Assembly (NCBI GenBank): GCA_046091905.1
Contig: JBJTCN010000025.1
Location: 32,817 to 96,816 of the forward strand
Direction of reading: 5' to 3'
Length of the DNA: 64,000 nt
From: ZLKRG08 sp046091905
Lineage (GTDB): Bacteria > Actinomycetota > Actinomycetes > Nanopelagicales > Nanopelagicaceae
Shown: in pieces, positions 48,350-57,292 of the stretch
Position numbering within the stretch: the stretch's first letter is position 1
Layout of the letters: the number at the start of each line of letters is the position of its first letter
Position numbers and translations under genes: made by a program
The notes under the pieces: model-generated
Database searches by the model: none
Seen by the model: the letters and a program-made list of their open reading frames with translations, nothing else
Told to the model about the DNA's origin: nothing

Positions 48350-49624
48350 CTAGTCTCCCACGCGCGAAATCAGCACCTGGCCAACTCGGTGTCCTTCTAA
48401 TGTGAGAACTACTAACTTCACGCCATTGATACTTACCGCATCGCGCTCTTTAGGCATCTGCCCCAGAAAGTGCATGATGAAACCACTGACCGTCTTATAA
48501 GGACCTTCCGGCAGCGTAATAGAAGTCTCGCTCTCTAAATCATCAAGCGATGTTAGGCCGTCAATTTCAAGATCCCCTGAGTGAGATTCGGTGGCAATTT
48601 CATTATCTTCATGATCGTATTCATCTTGAATATCGCCAATTAGACATTCAACTAAATTCTCTAAAGTCACAATGCCATCAGTGCCGCCATATTCATCTAG
48701 CACAACCGCTAGGTGCTGACGTTGATTTCGCATCTCAGTAAGTGAAGGCAGTACGCCTTTAGTGCCCGGCAAATACATAATTGGTCGCGCCAAATCTTGA
48801 ATCTTTGAATTTGGATTGGCATTTGATTTATCCAATAAATCGCGGACATGGATAAAGCCAATTACCTCATCGCTAGAACCGCGTACGACTGGATAACGCG
48901 AATGCGATAGCTCTACTGCCAATTCAATCGCTTTGCCTACCGTCAAACTGCCATCCATGAAATCAACTTCAGTGCGCGGCACCATAACTTCATTGACCAA
49001 CTTTTCTGAGGTATTGAATACTTCTTCGACAATTTCACGCTCTTCTTCAGTTAGCGCTTTATGTCCGGAAACAAGTTCCATTAACTCTTCTTCAGAGATC
49101 TGGCTGCGCTGCTCCTTTGGATCAATACCAAATAGCGTTACTACGAAATCGGTTGATTTAGAGAGCAACCAAATTACAGGGCGGAAGAAACGCGCCATAC
49201 CTTCAATAATGAAAGAGGAATTTAGTGAGATTGCTTCGGTTCTAAATAGCGCCAATCTCTTGGGTACTAACTCACCAAGCACCAACGAGAAATAGGCAAT
49301 CACTAGCGTCACTAGAATTATGGAGAGCGTTCTAGCTGAGCCGGTAGATACACCAATCTCTACAAACTTGGGTTCGACAAAGATGCCCAACTTCTCAGCG
49401 CCAAGTGCGGCGGAGAGAAATCCAGAAACCGTTACGCCTACCTGCGCTGCAGCTAAGAATCGATTTGGGTTCGCAGTTAATTTAGCTACCCGAGTACCAC
49501 GCTTACCCTTTAATTGTTTGATCTGTCCTTCACGAAGCGAAATTAGCGCGATCTCCGCGGCCACAAAGAATGAGCCCAAAAAGATTAAGAGCAGTACCAG
49601 CGCGATGGCTTTGAACAGTTCCAT
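48350..49624 (-). CDS. CNNM/CorC-type membrane protein with DUF21 and CBS domains
   Basis: The 424-aa protein has a DUF21 transmembrane domain (about 1-190, with LFLGSFFVAAEIALISL and ALGELVPKRLAL), a CBS pair (about 205-325) and a C-terminal CorC_HlyC domain (about 340-424). Homologues are implicated in Mg2+ or cobalt efflux; the older hemolysin label is misleading. It is the second Mg-related CBS protein in the window. Upstream it diverges from a sugar-ABC ATPase gene. Confidence 0.9.
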   Translation of the reverse strand: MELFKAIALVLLLIFLGSFFVAAEIALISLREGQIKQLKGKRGTRVAKLTANPNRFLAAAQVGVTVSGFLSAALGAEKLGIFVEPKFVEIGVSTGSARTLSIILVTLVIAYFSLVLGELVPKRLALFRTEAISLNSSFIIEGMARFFRPVIWLLSKSTDFVVTLFGIDPKEQRSQISEEELMELVSGHKALTEEEREIVEEVFNTSEKLVNEVMVPRTEVDFMDGSLTVGKAIELAVELSHSRYPVVRGSSDEVIGFIHVRDLLDKSNANPNSKIQDLARPIMYLPGTKGVLPSLTEMRNQRQHLAVVLDEYGGTDGIVTLENLVECLIGDIQDEYDHEDNEIATESHSGDLEIDGLTSLDDLESETSITLPEGPYKTVSGFIMHFLGQMPKERDAVSINGVKLVVLTLEGHRVGQVLISRVGD

Positions 49625-49673
49625 GAGAGGTAAAAGGCTATCGGATACTCTTCAATCCGCGCCTTTCCATGCG

Positions 49674-49679
49674 TAATCT
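49674..49679 (+). promoter_or_regulatory. Candidate -10 element for the sugar-ABC ATPase gene
   Basis: TAATCT, with a poor -35-like TTCAAT 17 bases upstream (49651-49656). It predicts a leader of about 57 nt. Other positions are possible. Confidence 0.35.
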
Positions 49680-49684
49680 ACGCC

Positions 49685-49730
49685 TTGGATTAACCTCCAT
49701 CCAACGGATCGTCGGGCACGTACCTGCCCG
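49685..49730 (+). repeat. Two inverted repeats in the leader of the sugar-ABC ATPase gene
   Basis: TTGGAT (49685-49690) and ATCCAA (49699-49704) form an inverted repeat with an 8-base spacer. CGGGCA (49713-49718) and TGCCCG (49725-49730) form a GC-rich hairpin that ends just before GGAAGGAG. The first could be an operator and the second may affect ribosome access. Confidence 0.5.
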
Positions 49731-49742
49731 GAAGGAGAAGCA

Positions 49743-50825
49743 ATGGCTTCAGTAACATTTGATAAAGCATCACGTATCTATCCAGGCAACCCAATACCAG
49801 CTGTAGATAAATTAGATCTCGTTATTAATGATGGCGAATTTCTAGTTCTAGTTGGTCCATCTGGTTGCGGTAAGTCAACCTCACTTCGTATGTTGGCCGG
49901 ACTTGAAGAGATTGATACCGGACGCATCATGATTGGTGATCGCGATGTCACAAACATTGCGCCAAAGGATCGCGATATTGCGATGGTCTTCCAGTCATAC
50001 GCGCTCTACCCACATATGTCAGTTGCCGAGAATATGGGCTTTGCGCTGAAGATCGCTGGCGTATCAAAAGAAGATCGAGATAAGCGAGTTCGCGACGCCG
50101 CAAAGTTACTTGATCTCGAACCATATTTAGAGCGCAAACCAAAAGCGCTATCTGGTGGTCAACGTCAGCGCGTAGCGATGGGTCGTGCGATTGTTCGCGA
50201 ACCACAAGTTTTCTTAATGGACGAACCACTATCAAACCTTGATGCAAAACTTCGTGTGTCAACACGTACTCAAATTGCAGCGCTACAGCGCCGTTTGGGA
50301 ATTACTACAGTTTATGTAACTCACGATCAGATCGAAGCTATGACAATGGGTGATCGCGTGGCAGTGCTTAAAGATGGTCTTCTACAACAAGTTGATAGCC
50401 CACGAAATCTTTACGATAAGCCAGGCAACGCATTCGTTGCTGGATTTATCGGATCTCCTGCAATGAATCTGCTTGAAGTTCCAGTTTCAGATGGCAAGGC
50501 ACATGTGGGCCATTTAGATATTCCGGTTCCAGCATCTGCAAGTGCATCTGTTATCGTTGGCGTTCGTCCAGAAGGATGGGAGCCAGCATCTGAAGGCTTT
50601 GAAGTTAACGTGGAAGTGGTTGAAGAACTTGGTTCAGATGCCTTCGTTTATGGAAAGCCTGCAGATAGCAAAGTGAAGTTTGCAAATGCATCTGATGAAG
50701 GTGCACAGGTAATTGTTCGTTGGGATCCAAAGAATCCACCTAAGGCCGGATCACAGATCAAGGTCAAGGCGATTCCAACTGCGATTCACCTATTTCACTC
50801 ACAAACAGGCCTACGCCTAAACTAA
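49743..50825 (+). CDS. Sugar ABC transporter ATPase, UgpC/MsmX type
   Basis: The 360-aa ATPase has GPSGCGKST, LSGGQRQRVAMGRA and LMDEPLSNLDAKLR, followed by the C-terminal TOBE/MalK regulatory domain (about 235-360). Such ATPases energise carbohydrate importers and often serve several binding-protein/permease sets. No permease or binding protein for it is in the window, consistent with a shared ATPase encoded alone. ATG with strong GGAAGGAGAAGCA. A bidirectional terminator follows 12 bases after the stop. Confidence 0.93.
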   Translation: MASVTFDKASRIYPGNPIPAVDKLDLVINDGEFLVLVGPSGCGKSTSLRMLAGLEEIDTGRIMIGDRDVTNIAPKDRDIAMVFQSYALYPHMSVAENMGFALKIAGVSKEDRDKRVRDAAKLLDLEPYLERKPKALSGGQRQRVAMGRAIVREPQVFLMDEPLSNLDAKLRVSTRTQIAALQRRLGITTVYVTHDQIEAMTMGDRVAVLKDGLLQQVDSPRNLYDKPGNAFVAGFIGSPAMNLLEVPVSDGKAHVGHLDIPVPASASASVIVGVRPEGWEPASEGFEVNVEVVEELGSDAFVYGKPADSKVKFANASDEGAQVIVRWDPKNPPKAGSQIKVKAIPTAIHLFHSQTGLRLN

Positions 50826-50837
50826 AGTTAAATCAAG

Positions 50838-50870
50838 AAAAAACCCTCCGAGTAATCGGAGGGTTTTTTT
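50838..50870. terminator. Bidirectional rho-independent terminator
   Basis: Arms 50838-50851 and 50856-50869 pair perfectly around a GTAA loop; the core is ACCCTCCGA/TCGGAGGGT with an A-run before and a T-run after. It therefore works for the plus-strand ATPase gene and for the minus-strand icd operon ending at 50881. Confidence 0.93.
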
Positions 50871-50880
50871 ACTTAAATAT

Positions 50881-52095
50881 TTAGGCCATGGCCTTCTTTA
50901 GATTTTCATCGATAGAAGCGAGAAATTCTTCAGTGGTCTGCCATGGTGCATCGTTGCTAATTAAAAGTGCAAGGTCCTTAGTCATCTTGCCCTGTTCAAC
51001 AGTTTCGATACATACGCGCTCTAAAGTTGCGCAGAACGCTGCCAACTCTGAGTTGTTATCAAGCTTTGCACGGTGTGCCAGGCCTTGAGTCCAAGCAAAG
51101 ATTGAAGCAATTGGATTTGTTGAGGTCTTTTTGCCTGCTTGATGGTCGCGATAGTGGCGAGTCACAGTTCCGTGAGCTGCTTCTGCTTCGCAAACTTTTC
51201 CATCTGGTGTCATTAATACTGAGGTCATCAAACCAAGGGAACCATAGCCTTGCGCAACAGTATCTGATTGCACGTCGCCGTCGTAATTCTTACAAGCCCA
51301 GATGTAGCCACCTTCCATACGAAGTGACATCGCAACCATGTCATCAATTAGGCGGTGTTCATACCAAATACCAAGAGCATCAAATTGAGATTTGAATTCC
51401 TTTTCGTAAATCTCTTGGAAGATGTCTTTGAAGCGACCGTCATATGCCTTAAGAATTGTGTTCTTAGTTGAAAGATAAACCGGATACTTACGAAGTAATC
51501 CATAGTTAAGTGATGCCCGAGCAAAGTCGCGGATTGAATCATCAACGTTGTACATCGCCATTGCTACACCAGAAGATTTGAAATCAAATACTTCAAGATT
51601 CATTGGCTCTCCGCCGCCTTCAGGAACATACGTAAGCGTTAATTTTCCTGGGCCAGGAACTTTAATATCTGTGGCACGGTATTGATCACCGAATGCATGA
51701 CGACCAATCACGATTGGCTTGGTCCAGTGCGGAACCAAACGAGGCACATTTGAGATGATGATTGGCTCGCGGAAAATTACGCCGCCCAGAATATTGCGGA
51801 TAGTTCCGTTAGGAGACTTCCACATCTTCTTTAACTTAAATTCTTCAACGCGCGCTTCATCAGGAGTGATAGTTGCGCACTTGATGCCAACGCCATGCTT
51901 TTGAATCGCTTTGGCCGCATCGATTGTTACCTGATCATCGGTGGCGTCGCGATGTTCCATGCCTAGGTCGTAATACTCAAGATTTACATCTAAATAAGGC
52001 AGAATCAAAGAGTCTTTGATGAACTGCCACATGATGCGAGTCATTTCATCGCCATCAAGCTCTACAACTGTTCCTTCTACTTTGATTTTTGCCAT
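50881..52095 (-). CDS. icd: NADP-dependent isocitrate dehydrogenase, eukaryotic-like homodimeric type
   Basis: The 404-aa enzyme oxidatively decarboxylates isocitrate in the TCA cycle. The start KVEGTVVELDGDEMTRIMW, SPNGTIRNILGG (substrate serine) and EAEAAHGTVTRHYRDHQAG identify the type II NADP enzyme rather than the E. coli-type. AAAGGA precedes the ATG by 9 bases, and the gap to mdh is 2 bp. It is the last gene before the terminator. Confidence 0.95.
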   Translation of the reverse strand: MAKIKVEGTVVELDGDEMTRIMWQFIKDSLILPYLDVNLEYYDLGMEHRDATDDQVTIDAAKAIQKHGVGIKCATITPDEARVEEFKLKKMWKSPNGTIRNILGGVIFREPIIISNVPRLVPHWTKPIVIGRHAFGDQYRATDIKVPGPGKLTLTYVPEGGGEPMNLEVFDFKSSGVAMAMYNVDDSIRDFARASLNYGLLRKYPVYLSTKNTILKAYDGRFKDIFQEIYEKEFKSQFDALGIWYEHRLIDDMVAMSLRMEGGYIWACKNYDGDVQSDTVAQGYGSLGLMTSVLMTPDGKVCEAEAAHGTVTRHYRDHQAGKKTSTNPIASIFAWTQGLAHRAKLDNNSELAAFCATLERVCIETVEQGKMTKDLALLISNDAPWQTTEEFLASIDENLKKAMA

Positions 52096-52097
52096 GG

Positions 52098-53048
52098 TTA
52101 CATATCCTTTACATCGGCTTGCTTTGCACGAACCGCTTCGGCAGCTTCTTTTAGTGATGCCAGCTCTGAATCAGTTAACTTTGTTTCGACTATCTTTTTT
52201 ACGCCGGTGCGACCAATCTCTGCTTCTACACCAAGGTAAACTCCAGAGATTCCATATTCGCCATCTACCCATGCGCAAACTGGCATTACTGCACCAGAAT
52301 CTTCAATTACCGCTTTTGCCATACGTGCTGCTGCTGCAGAAGGTGCGTAGTAAGCAGAACCAGTTTTAAGCAGCGCAACTACTTCAGCGCCACCATTACG
52401 AGTACGGACTACAAGTTCTTCAATCTCTGCTGCAGATAGTTTGTCGGTAAGAGGAGCTCCATTAACTTTGCAACGTGATGGCACTGGCACCATGGTTTCG
52501 CCATGTGAACCTAGCGTTAAAGTTTCTACACTTGACACCGGAACACTTAATTTCTCTGCCACAAAATTGGTAAAGCGCGCAGTATCAAGCATGCCAGCTT
52601 GACCCATTACGCGATGGTGCGGGAATTTTGTTGCAATCTGGGTAAGCGCAGTCATTTCATCAAGTGGATTAGAAACCACGATAATCACTGCATTTGGTGA
52701 ATGCTTTGCAATATTTTCTGCAACACCGCGCACGATTCCGGCATTAACGCCAATTAAATCCATGCGGCTCATCCCAGGTTTACGTGGCAAGCCAGCGGTG
52801 ATTACAACAACATCTGAATTCGCAGTGGCTTCATAACCGCCACCATCTGCAGTTGTAGTTGCGCCTACAACTTTGGTTTGAAATCCTTCAATTGATCGCG
52901 ATTGATTTATATCAAGTGCAAGACCTTCCGGCTTGCCTTCGAGAATATCTGTTAATACAACGGAGTCGAAGATGTTGTATTCAGCTAATCGCATTGCAGT
53001 TGTTGAGCCATAGAAACCAGCTCCGACGACAGTTACTTTTCCAGCCAT
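52098..53048 (-). CDS. mdh: Malate dehydrogenase, LDH-like type
   Basis: The 316-aa NAD-dependent enzyme has VTVVGAGFYGSTTAM (nucleotide loop), ITAGLPRKPGMSRMDL (loop with the Arg residues binding malate), VVSNPLDEMT and LGSHGETMVP (catalytic His). PRKPGMSR favours malate over lactate. AAAGGA lies 7 bases before the ATG. Paired with icd, giving two consecutive TCA dehydrogenases. Confidence 0.94.
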   Translation of the reverse strand: MAGKVTVVGAGFYGSTTAMRLAEYNIFDSVVLTDILEGKPEGLALDINQSRSIEGFQTKVVGATTTADGGGYEATANSDVVVITAGLPRKPGMSRMDLIGVNAGIVRGVAENIAKHSPNAVIIVVSNPLDEMTALTQIATKFPHHRVMGQAGMLDTARFTNFVAEKLSVPVSSVETLTLGSHGETMVPVPSRCKVNGAPLTDKLSAAEIEELVVRTRNGGAEVVALLKTGSAYYAPSAAAARMAKAVIEDSGAVMPVCAWVDGEYGISGVYLGVEAEIGRTGVKKIVETKLTDSELASLKEAAEAVRAKQADVKDM

Positions 53049-53086
53049 TTAGAGTCCTTTTAAACTATCTTGATATCGAGATAATT

Positions 53087-53293
53087 CTATCGCCCGTGCG
53101 GGAGCACAATTGCCACGATTACGAGCGCTACCCCGATGGCCATTGGCATCAAGCGTTCAATTCTGCGCTCTTGGCGAATGCCGGTGAAGGTCAACGCTAG
53201 GCCAACAATTACTGAACCGCTGCGGACAAAACCCATCGCTCCAAGTAGTACCCCGATTGCGGCGGCTAAGTTAATGTTGCGTTGCGAAATCAT
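53087..53293 (-). CDS. DUF3017 family small membrane protein
   Basis: The 68-aa protein consists of two hydrophobic segments (about 8-38 and 47-64) with a basic connecting loop (GIRQERRIER). This matches the actinobacterial DUF3017 family, whose gene often follows folD. Function unknown. Its ATG overlaps the folD stop by 4 bp. Confidence 0.83.
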   Translation of the reverse strand: MISQRNINLAAAIGVLLGAMGFVRSGSVIVGLALTFTGIRQERRIERLMPMAIGVALVIVAIVLPHGR

Positions 53294-54135
53294 CGCTTTG
53301 ACGCGGCGTCCACAACGTTTTTAACCAACATCGCGCGAGTTAATGGGCCAACGCCGCCAGGATTTGGTGAGATCCAACCCGCAACTTTTGCCACATCTGG
53401 ATGCACATCTCCTTGGATACCATTTTCATTTCGAGAAACACCGACATCAATTACCACTGAACCAGGTTTAATCATATCCGGAGTTAAAAAGTTTCCTACA
53501 CCTACTGCGACCACCGTAATGTCAGCACCTAGCGTATGTTCTTTAATTGATCTCGTGCCAGTATGAACTAAATTAACAGTCGCATTCTCTTCGCGGCTAT
53601 TTAATAGCAAACTCAAAGGTCGACCAACAGTCAACCCACGACCAACTATGGTCACTTCGGCTCCATTAACCGGAATTTGGTAATGATGTAACAACTCTAC
53701 AATGCCTCGTGGAGTGCAAGGAAGCGCTCCTTTAAAACCCGCAGTTAAACGTCCTAGATTCATTGGATGTAATCCATCTGCATCTTTATCAGGATCAATC
53801 GCTTCTAAAATAAATTGAGTATTTACCTCTCTTGGTAGCGGCAACTGCACGATGTAACCAGTGCATTCTGGATTGTTATTCATATCCTTAACTGCGGCTA
53901 ACACATCTGCTTGAGTTGCTGTATCTGGTAAATCAATGCGAATTGAATTAACGCCAACTTCGCCACAATCTTTATGTTTACCCCCAACATATTGACGTGA
54001 ACCTGGGTCATCTCCAACCAAGATAGTTCCAAGACCCGGCGTAATTCCTCGAGCTTTCAGCCCAGTTACTTCATTTGCAAGATCTTCTTTAATTTTCTTA
54101 GCAAATGCCTTACCATCAAGAATCTGTGCGCTCAT
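53290..54135 (-). CDS. folD: Methylenetetrahydrofolate dehydrogenase/cyclohydrolase
   Basis: The 281-aa bifunctional enzyme interconverts 5,10-methylene-THF and 10-formyl-THF, which feeds PurN and PurH encoded upstream. It has the YVGGKHKDC segment with the catalytic Lys, QLPLP and the NADP loop GRGLTVGRPLS. A TAAGAT element ends 7 bases before its ATG, so it may have its own promoter as well as being downstream of purH. Confidence 0.94.
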   Translation of the reverse strand: MSAQILDGKAFAKKIKEDLANEVTGLKARGITPGLGTILVGDDPGSRQYVGGKHKDCGEVGVNSIRIDLPDTATQADVLAAVKDMNNNPECTGYIVQLPLPREVNTQFILEAIDPDKDADGLHPMNLGRLTAGFKGALPCTPRGIVELLHHYQIPVNGAEVTIVGRGLTVGRPLSLLLNSREENATVNLVHTGTRSIKEHTLGADITVVAVGVGNFLTPDMIKPGSVVIDVGVSRNENGIQGDVHPDVAKVAGWISPNPGGVGPLTRAMLVKNVVDAASKR

Positions 54136-54142
54136 AGGTCCG

Positions 54143-54148
54143 ATCTTA
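54143..54148 (-). promoter_or_regulatory. -10 element for leaderless folD
   Basis: TAAGAT, 7-base spacer, ATG on the minus strand, inside the 20-bp gap after purH. Confidence 0.5.
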
Positions 54149-54155
54149 TTGGCTC

Positions 54156-55691
54156 TTAGGCGTGAGAGAAATGACGAGTGCCAGTGAAAAAGAGCGCAAT
54201 ATTTGCCGCTTTCGCAGCTGAAATCACCTCTTCATCGCGCATCGATCCACCTGGTGAAACCACCGCCGTGATCCCGTTATCAATCAGAATTTGAAGTCCA
54301 TCTGCAAATGGGAAGAAAGCATCACTTGCCGCTACCGCGCCTAGTGCGCGATTACCTGCTCTATCAACTGCAAGTTTTGCAGAGTCAACGCGATTAACCT
54401 GTCCCATTCCAACACCGACCGCGGCACCGTGTTTAGCCAAGAGGATTGCATTGCTCTTCACAGCTCGAACTGCGCGCCAAGCAAACTCTAAATCTGCTAA
54501 AACTGCATCTGAAACTGAGGCGCCGGATACTTGCTGCCAATTCTTTGGACTATCTCCTGCAGCATCAATAGCATCAATAGTTTGAAGTAATAATCCACCC
54601 GATAATAAGCGACCTTCAACTGGACCATACTGCCTTAAATCTGTCGCAAGAATTCTTAAATTTGGTTTCTGCTTCAAGATTTCTAACGCAGCTGGTTCGT
54701 AATCTGGCGCAACAACTACTTCGGTAAATACTTCAGATAGCGGCTTGGCCATCTCTGCAGTAATGGTGCGATTTGCAGCGACCACGCCACCAAAAGCCGA
54801 AACTGGATCGCAATCATGTGCCGCTAAATAAGCGCTAGCAATATCTTTACCGATTGCAATGCCACATGGATTTGCATGTTTAATAATTGCTACTGCAGGT
54901 TGCGAATGATCAAATGCCGCGCGAAGCGCTGCATCAGCATCTGTGTAATTATTAAAGCTCATCTCTTTGCCATGCAGTTGCTTAGCATTCACGATGCCAG
55001 GTGTATTTGCGGAGTAAACCACTGCTTGCTGATGGGGATTCTCTCCGTAACGCAAAGTGCCGCTTGCGCGCCAAATATGTGCCATCCATGGATGAAATCC
55101 ACCATCATCTGCCATCCACATTGCGATAGTGGCATCGTATTCAGCGGTAGTTCGAAAGACCTCGATTGCAAGTTGCTTACGCTCTTCAAGCGTATATCCG
55201 CCATTCTTAAGCGCGCTTAACAGGCCGTCATATTGAGTTGGGCTAGATAGCACGGCAACTGATCCGTGATTCTTGGCGGCGCCGCGCAACATGGATGGTC
55301 CACCGATATCGATCTGTTCGATACATTCTGCGTAATCAGCACCCGATGCAATCGTTGCGGCAAATGGATATAAATTAATAATAACTAGATCAAATGGCGC
55401 AATATTTAGCTCTGCAATTTTTGCTAGATGCTCTGGATTATTTTGATCAGCCAGAATTGCCGAATGAATTTTTGGATGCAGAGTTTTTACTCGACCACCC
55501 ATGATCTCTGGAAAACCGGTGTATTCAGAAACTTCAGTTACCTTTACGCCATTCTCTCTTAATGTTTTGCAAGTTGAACCAGTAGAGAGAATCTCAACAT
55601 TTGTATCTTGCAGCGCTTTTCCGATTTCTACCAATCGAGATTTGTCATAAACGCTAAGCAGTGCGCGACGGATGGCTTTACGTTCGCTCAA
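54156..55691 (-). CDS. purH: Bifunctional AICAR formyltransferase/IMP cyclohydrolase
   Basis: The 511-aa protein catalyses the last two steps of IMP synthesis. The N-terminal cyclohydrolase domain (about 1-190) has ALLSVYDKSRLVEIG and GGRVKTLHPKIH; the transformylase domain has RYGENPHQ, KHANPCG (catalytic Lys-His) and ends at TGTRHFSH. Its ATG overlaps the purN stop by 4 bp. Confidence 0.95.
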   Translation of the reverse strand: MSERKAIRRALLSVYDKSRLVEIGKALQDTNVEILSTGSTCKTLRENGVKVTEVSEYTGFPEIMGGRVKTLHPKIHSAILADQNNPEHLAKIAELNIAPFDLVIINLYPFAATIASGADYAECIEQIDIGGPSMLRGAAKNHGSVAVLSSPTQYDGLLSALKNGGYTLEERKQLAIEVFRTTAEYDATIAMWMADDGGFHPWMAHIWRASGTLRYGENPHQQAVVYSANTPGIVNAKQLHGKEMSFNNYTDADAALRAAFDHSQPAVAIIKHANPCGIAIGKDIASAYLAAHDCDPVSAFGGVVAANRTITAEMAKPLSEVFTEVVVAPDYEPAALEILKQKPNLRILATDLRQYGPVEGRLLSGGLLLQTIDAIDAAGDSPKNWQQVSGASVSDAVLADLEFAWRAVRAVKSNAILLAKHGAAVGVGMGQVNRVDSAKLAVDRAGNRALGAVAASDAFFPFADGLQILIDNGITAVVSPGGSMRDEEVISAAKAANIALFFTGTRHFSHA

Positions 55692-56233
55692 CTTAACGCT
55701 CCACTTTCTGCTAGCTCTTTAATGGTTTTCACAATCAATTTACGTTCCACAATCTTAATGCGTTCGTGCAGGCTTGCTTCGTCATCGTTTGGTGAAATCT
55801 CAACCGCTACCTGAGCAATCACTTTGCCAGTGTCCACACCTTCATCCACCCAATGCACCGTGCAACCAGTTTCGGATATGCCAGCGGCCAAAGCATCTCT
55901 AACCGCATGAGCGCCTGGAAAGTTAGGCAGCAGCGCAGGATGTGAATTGATTACTTTGAACTTGGTGACAAATTCGGAATTTAAGATTCTCATAAACCCG
56001 ACACTTACTACTAAATCTGGCTTTACTGACTCTACATATTTTAGAAGTGCTAAATCCCAATCAGCTCTTGGCTCTTTAAAGGCGATCACTTTGGTACTGA
56101 TGCCTGCAGCTTTGGCACGTTCAATTACTTGAGCATCTGGTGTATCGCTAACAACGCTGACGATTTCAATACCTGCGTCAATCACCGATTGCGCCAAAGT
56201 CCCGGCGCCAGAAGCCAGCAATAAAAGCTTCAT
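55688..56233 (-). CDS. purN: Phosphoribosylglycinamide formyltransferase
   Basis: The 181-aa enzyme transfers formyl from 10-formyl-THF to GAR. It has LLASGAGTLAQSVID (phosphate loop), the folate/catalytic segment VINSHPALLPNFPGAHAV with its Asn and His, and GCTVHWVDEGVDTG with the catalytic Asp. It is coupled by 4-bp overlaps to DUF6350 upstream and purH downstream. Confidence 0.94.
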   Translation of the reverse strand: MKLLLLASGAGTLAQSVIDAGIEIVSVVSDTPDAQVIERAKAAGISTKVIAFKEPRADWDLALLKYVESVKPDLVVSVGFMRILNSEFVTKFKVINSHPALLPNFPGAHAVRDALAAGISETGCTVHWVDEGVDTGKVIAQVAVEISPNDDEASLHERIKIVERKLIVKTIKELAESGALS

Positions 56234-57279
56234 TTACGGCTAAGCATTGGGATGACTCGAATCGCCCCAACTCCTACTAAAAATTCGGCAGAGATAATCA
56301 ACGGGAATTTCCAAAGTGATGGACCAACAGTTCCCAGCTCATAAGTAATCAGTGCACCGGATCCTAGATAAGCAAATACAAAAGAACTTAATACAAAGAG
56401 CGCAATAGTCTGTCGCAATACATTTCGTCCACTATCAATAGTCCAGATGGCAACCTGCGCGCCAACTGCAATTACCACTAATGAACCAAGTAAATAGAGC
56501 GGATGTCGTCCAGTTGGTAATGCACCCAAGATAGGTAACGCCGGGATTTTTCCTAATGTAAATGAGAGTGGCGCTACCAAGGTATCGCGGCCTACTGCAA
56601 ATCCAGCTCCCACTAAATAGGCAACGGTCGAAATTAAGAAATTTGGTAGGTAGAGCAAAGTCAATGCAAAGAGCAAAATCCCGCCAATGAACCCAGGTTG
56701 TAAAACAGTGGTCAATTGATGAACGGTTCTTAAATTTATTAAGAGAGAAATTCCAGTAATGATTGCCGCGAAACCTAAAATGATAGCCCAGCTCTTAGTC
56801 AGATAAACCAAAGAATGAGTGAATTTTAATTGATTTATCGCAAAGAAAGTAACTGCAAATACAAATGGCGTTGCAAAAGCCAGCGCCCAGTACCACTTAA
56901 CAAATACATCTTGATTAGATGCGATAAATGAGAGCAGTACTAGCAATAAGGTATAAAACGCAGCAAAACTCCAAACTGCCGCATCGCTACTTGTCTTATC
57001 TAAAACTTTACGAGCGCCAGCCGTGATTCCAATTGCTGGCAAGATCATGGCACCCAGTGGTAAATAGGTAAGCCAGCCATCAATACCACTTGGCGGAATA
57101 TGTAAATTAAAAGGCACCATATGTGAACCGAGGAAGATCCAAGTGGCACCACGAAATGGATCGGTGGTACTTGCATATGCGCTACCTGCAATTGCCCAAG
57201 CCAGAAAGGTAATGATTCCAGCGGGAATTAATGTGAAGAGTACGCTTTTTAGACTTTGCGTGATTGCAGGTACAAGCAC
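56230..57279 (-). CDS. DUF6350 family multi-spanning membrane protein
   Basis: The 349-aa protein has about nine or ten hydrophobic helices and matches the actinobacterial DUF6350 family by position between sucD and purN (as with Rv0955, from memory) and by the GLxWxFLGSH-like stretch ATWIFLGSHMVPFNLH with PLGAMILPAIG. Function unknown. Its GTG start has AAGG about 10 bases upstream; TAAGGT ending 7 bases before could alternatively act as a -10. Confidence 0.83.
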   Translation of the reverse strand: MLVPAITQSLKSVLFTLIPAGIITFLAWAIAGSAYASTTDPFRGATWIFLGSHMVPFNLHIPPSGIDGWLTYLPLGAMILPAIGITAGARKVLDKTSSDAAVWSFAAFYTLLLVLLSFIASNQDVFVKWYWALAFATPFVFAVTFFAINQLKFTHSLVYLTKSWAIILGFAAIITGISLLINLRTVHQLTTVLQPGFIGGILLFALTLLYLPNFLISTVAYLVGAGFAVGRDTLVAPLSFTLGKIPALPILGALPTGRHPLYLLGSLVVIAVGAQVAIWTIDSGRNVLRQTIALFVLSSFVFAYLGSGALITYELGTVGPSLWKFPLIISAEFLVGVGAIRVIPMLSRK

Positions 57280-57286
57280 GCAGAGA

Positions 57287-57292
57287 ACCTTA
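57287..57292 (-). promoter_or_regulatory. Possible -10 (or ribosome site) before DUF6350 gene
   Basis: TAAGGT, 7-base spacer, GTG on the minus strand. It overlaps the sucD stop codon and also contains AAGG, so promoter and ribosome-site readings cannot be separated. Confidence 0.3.
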
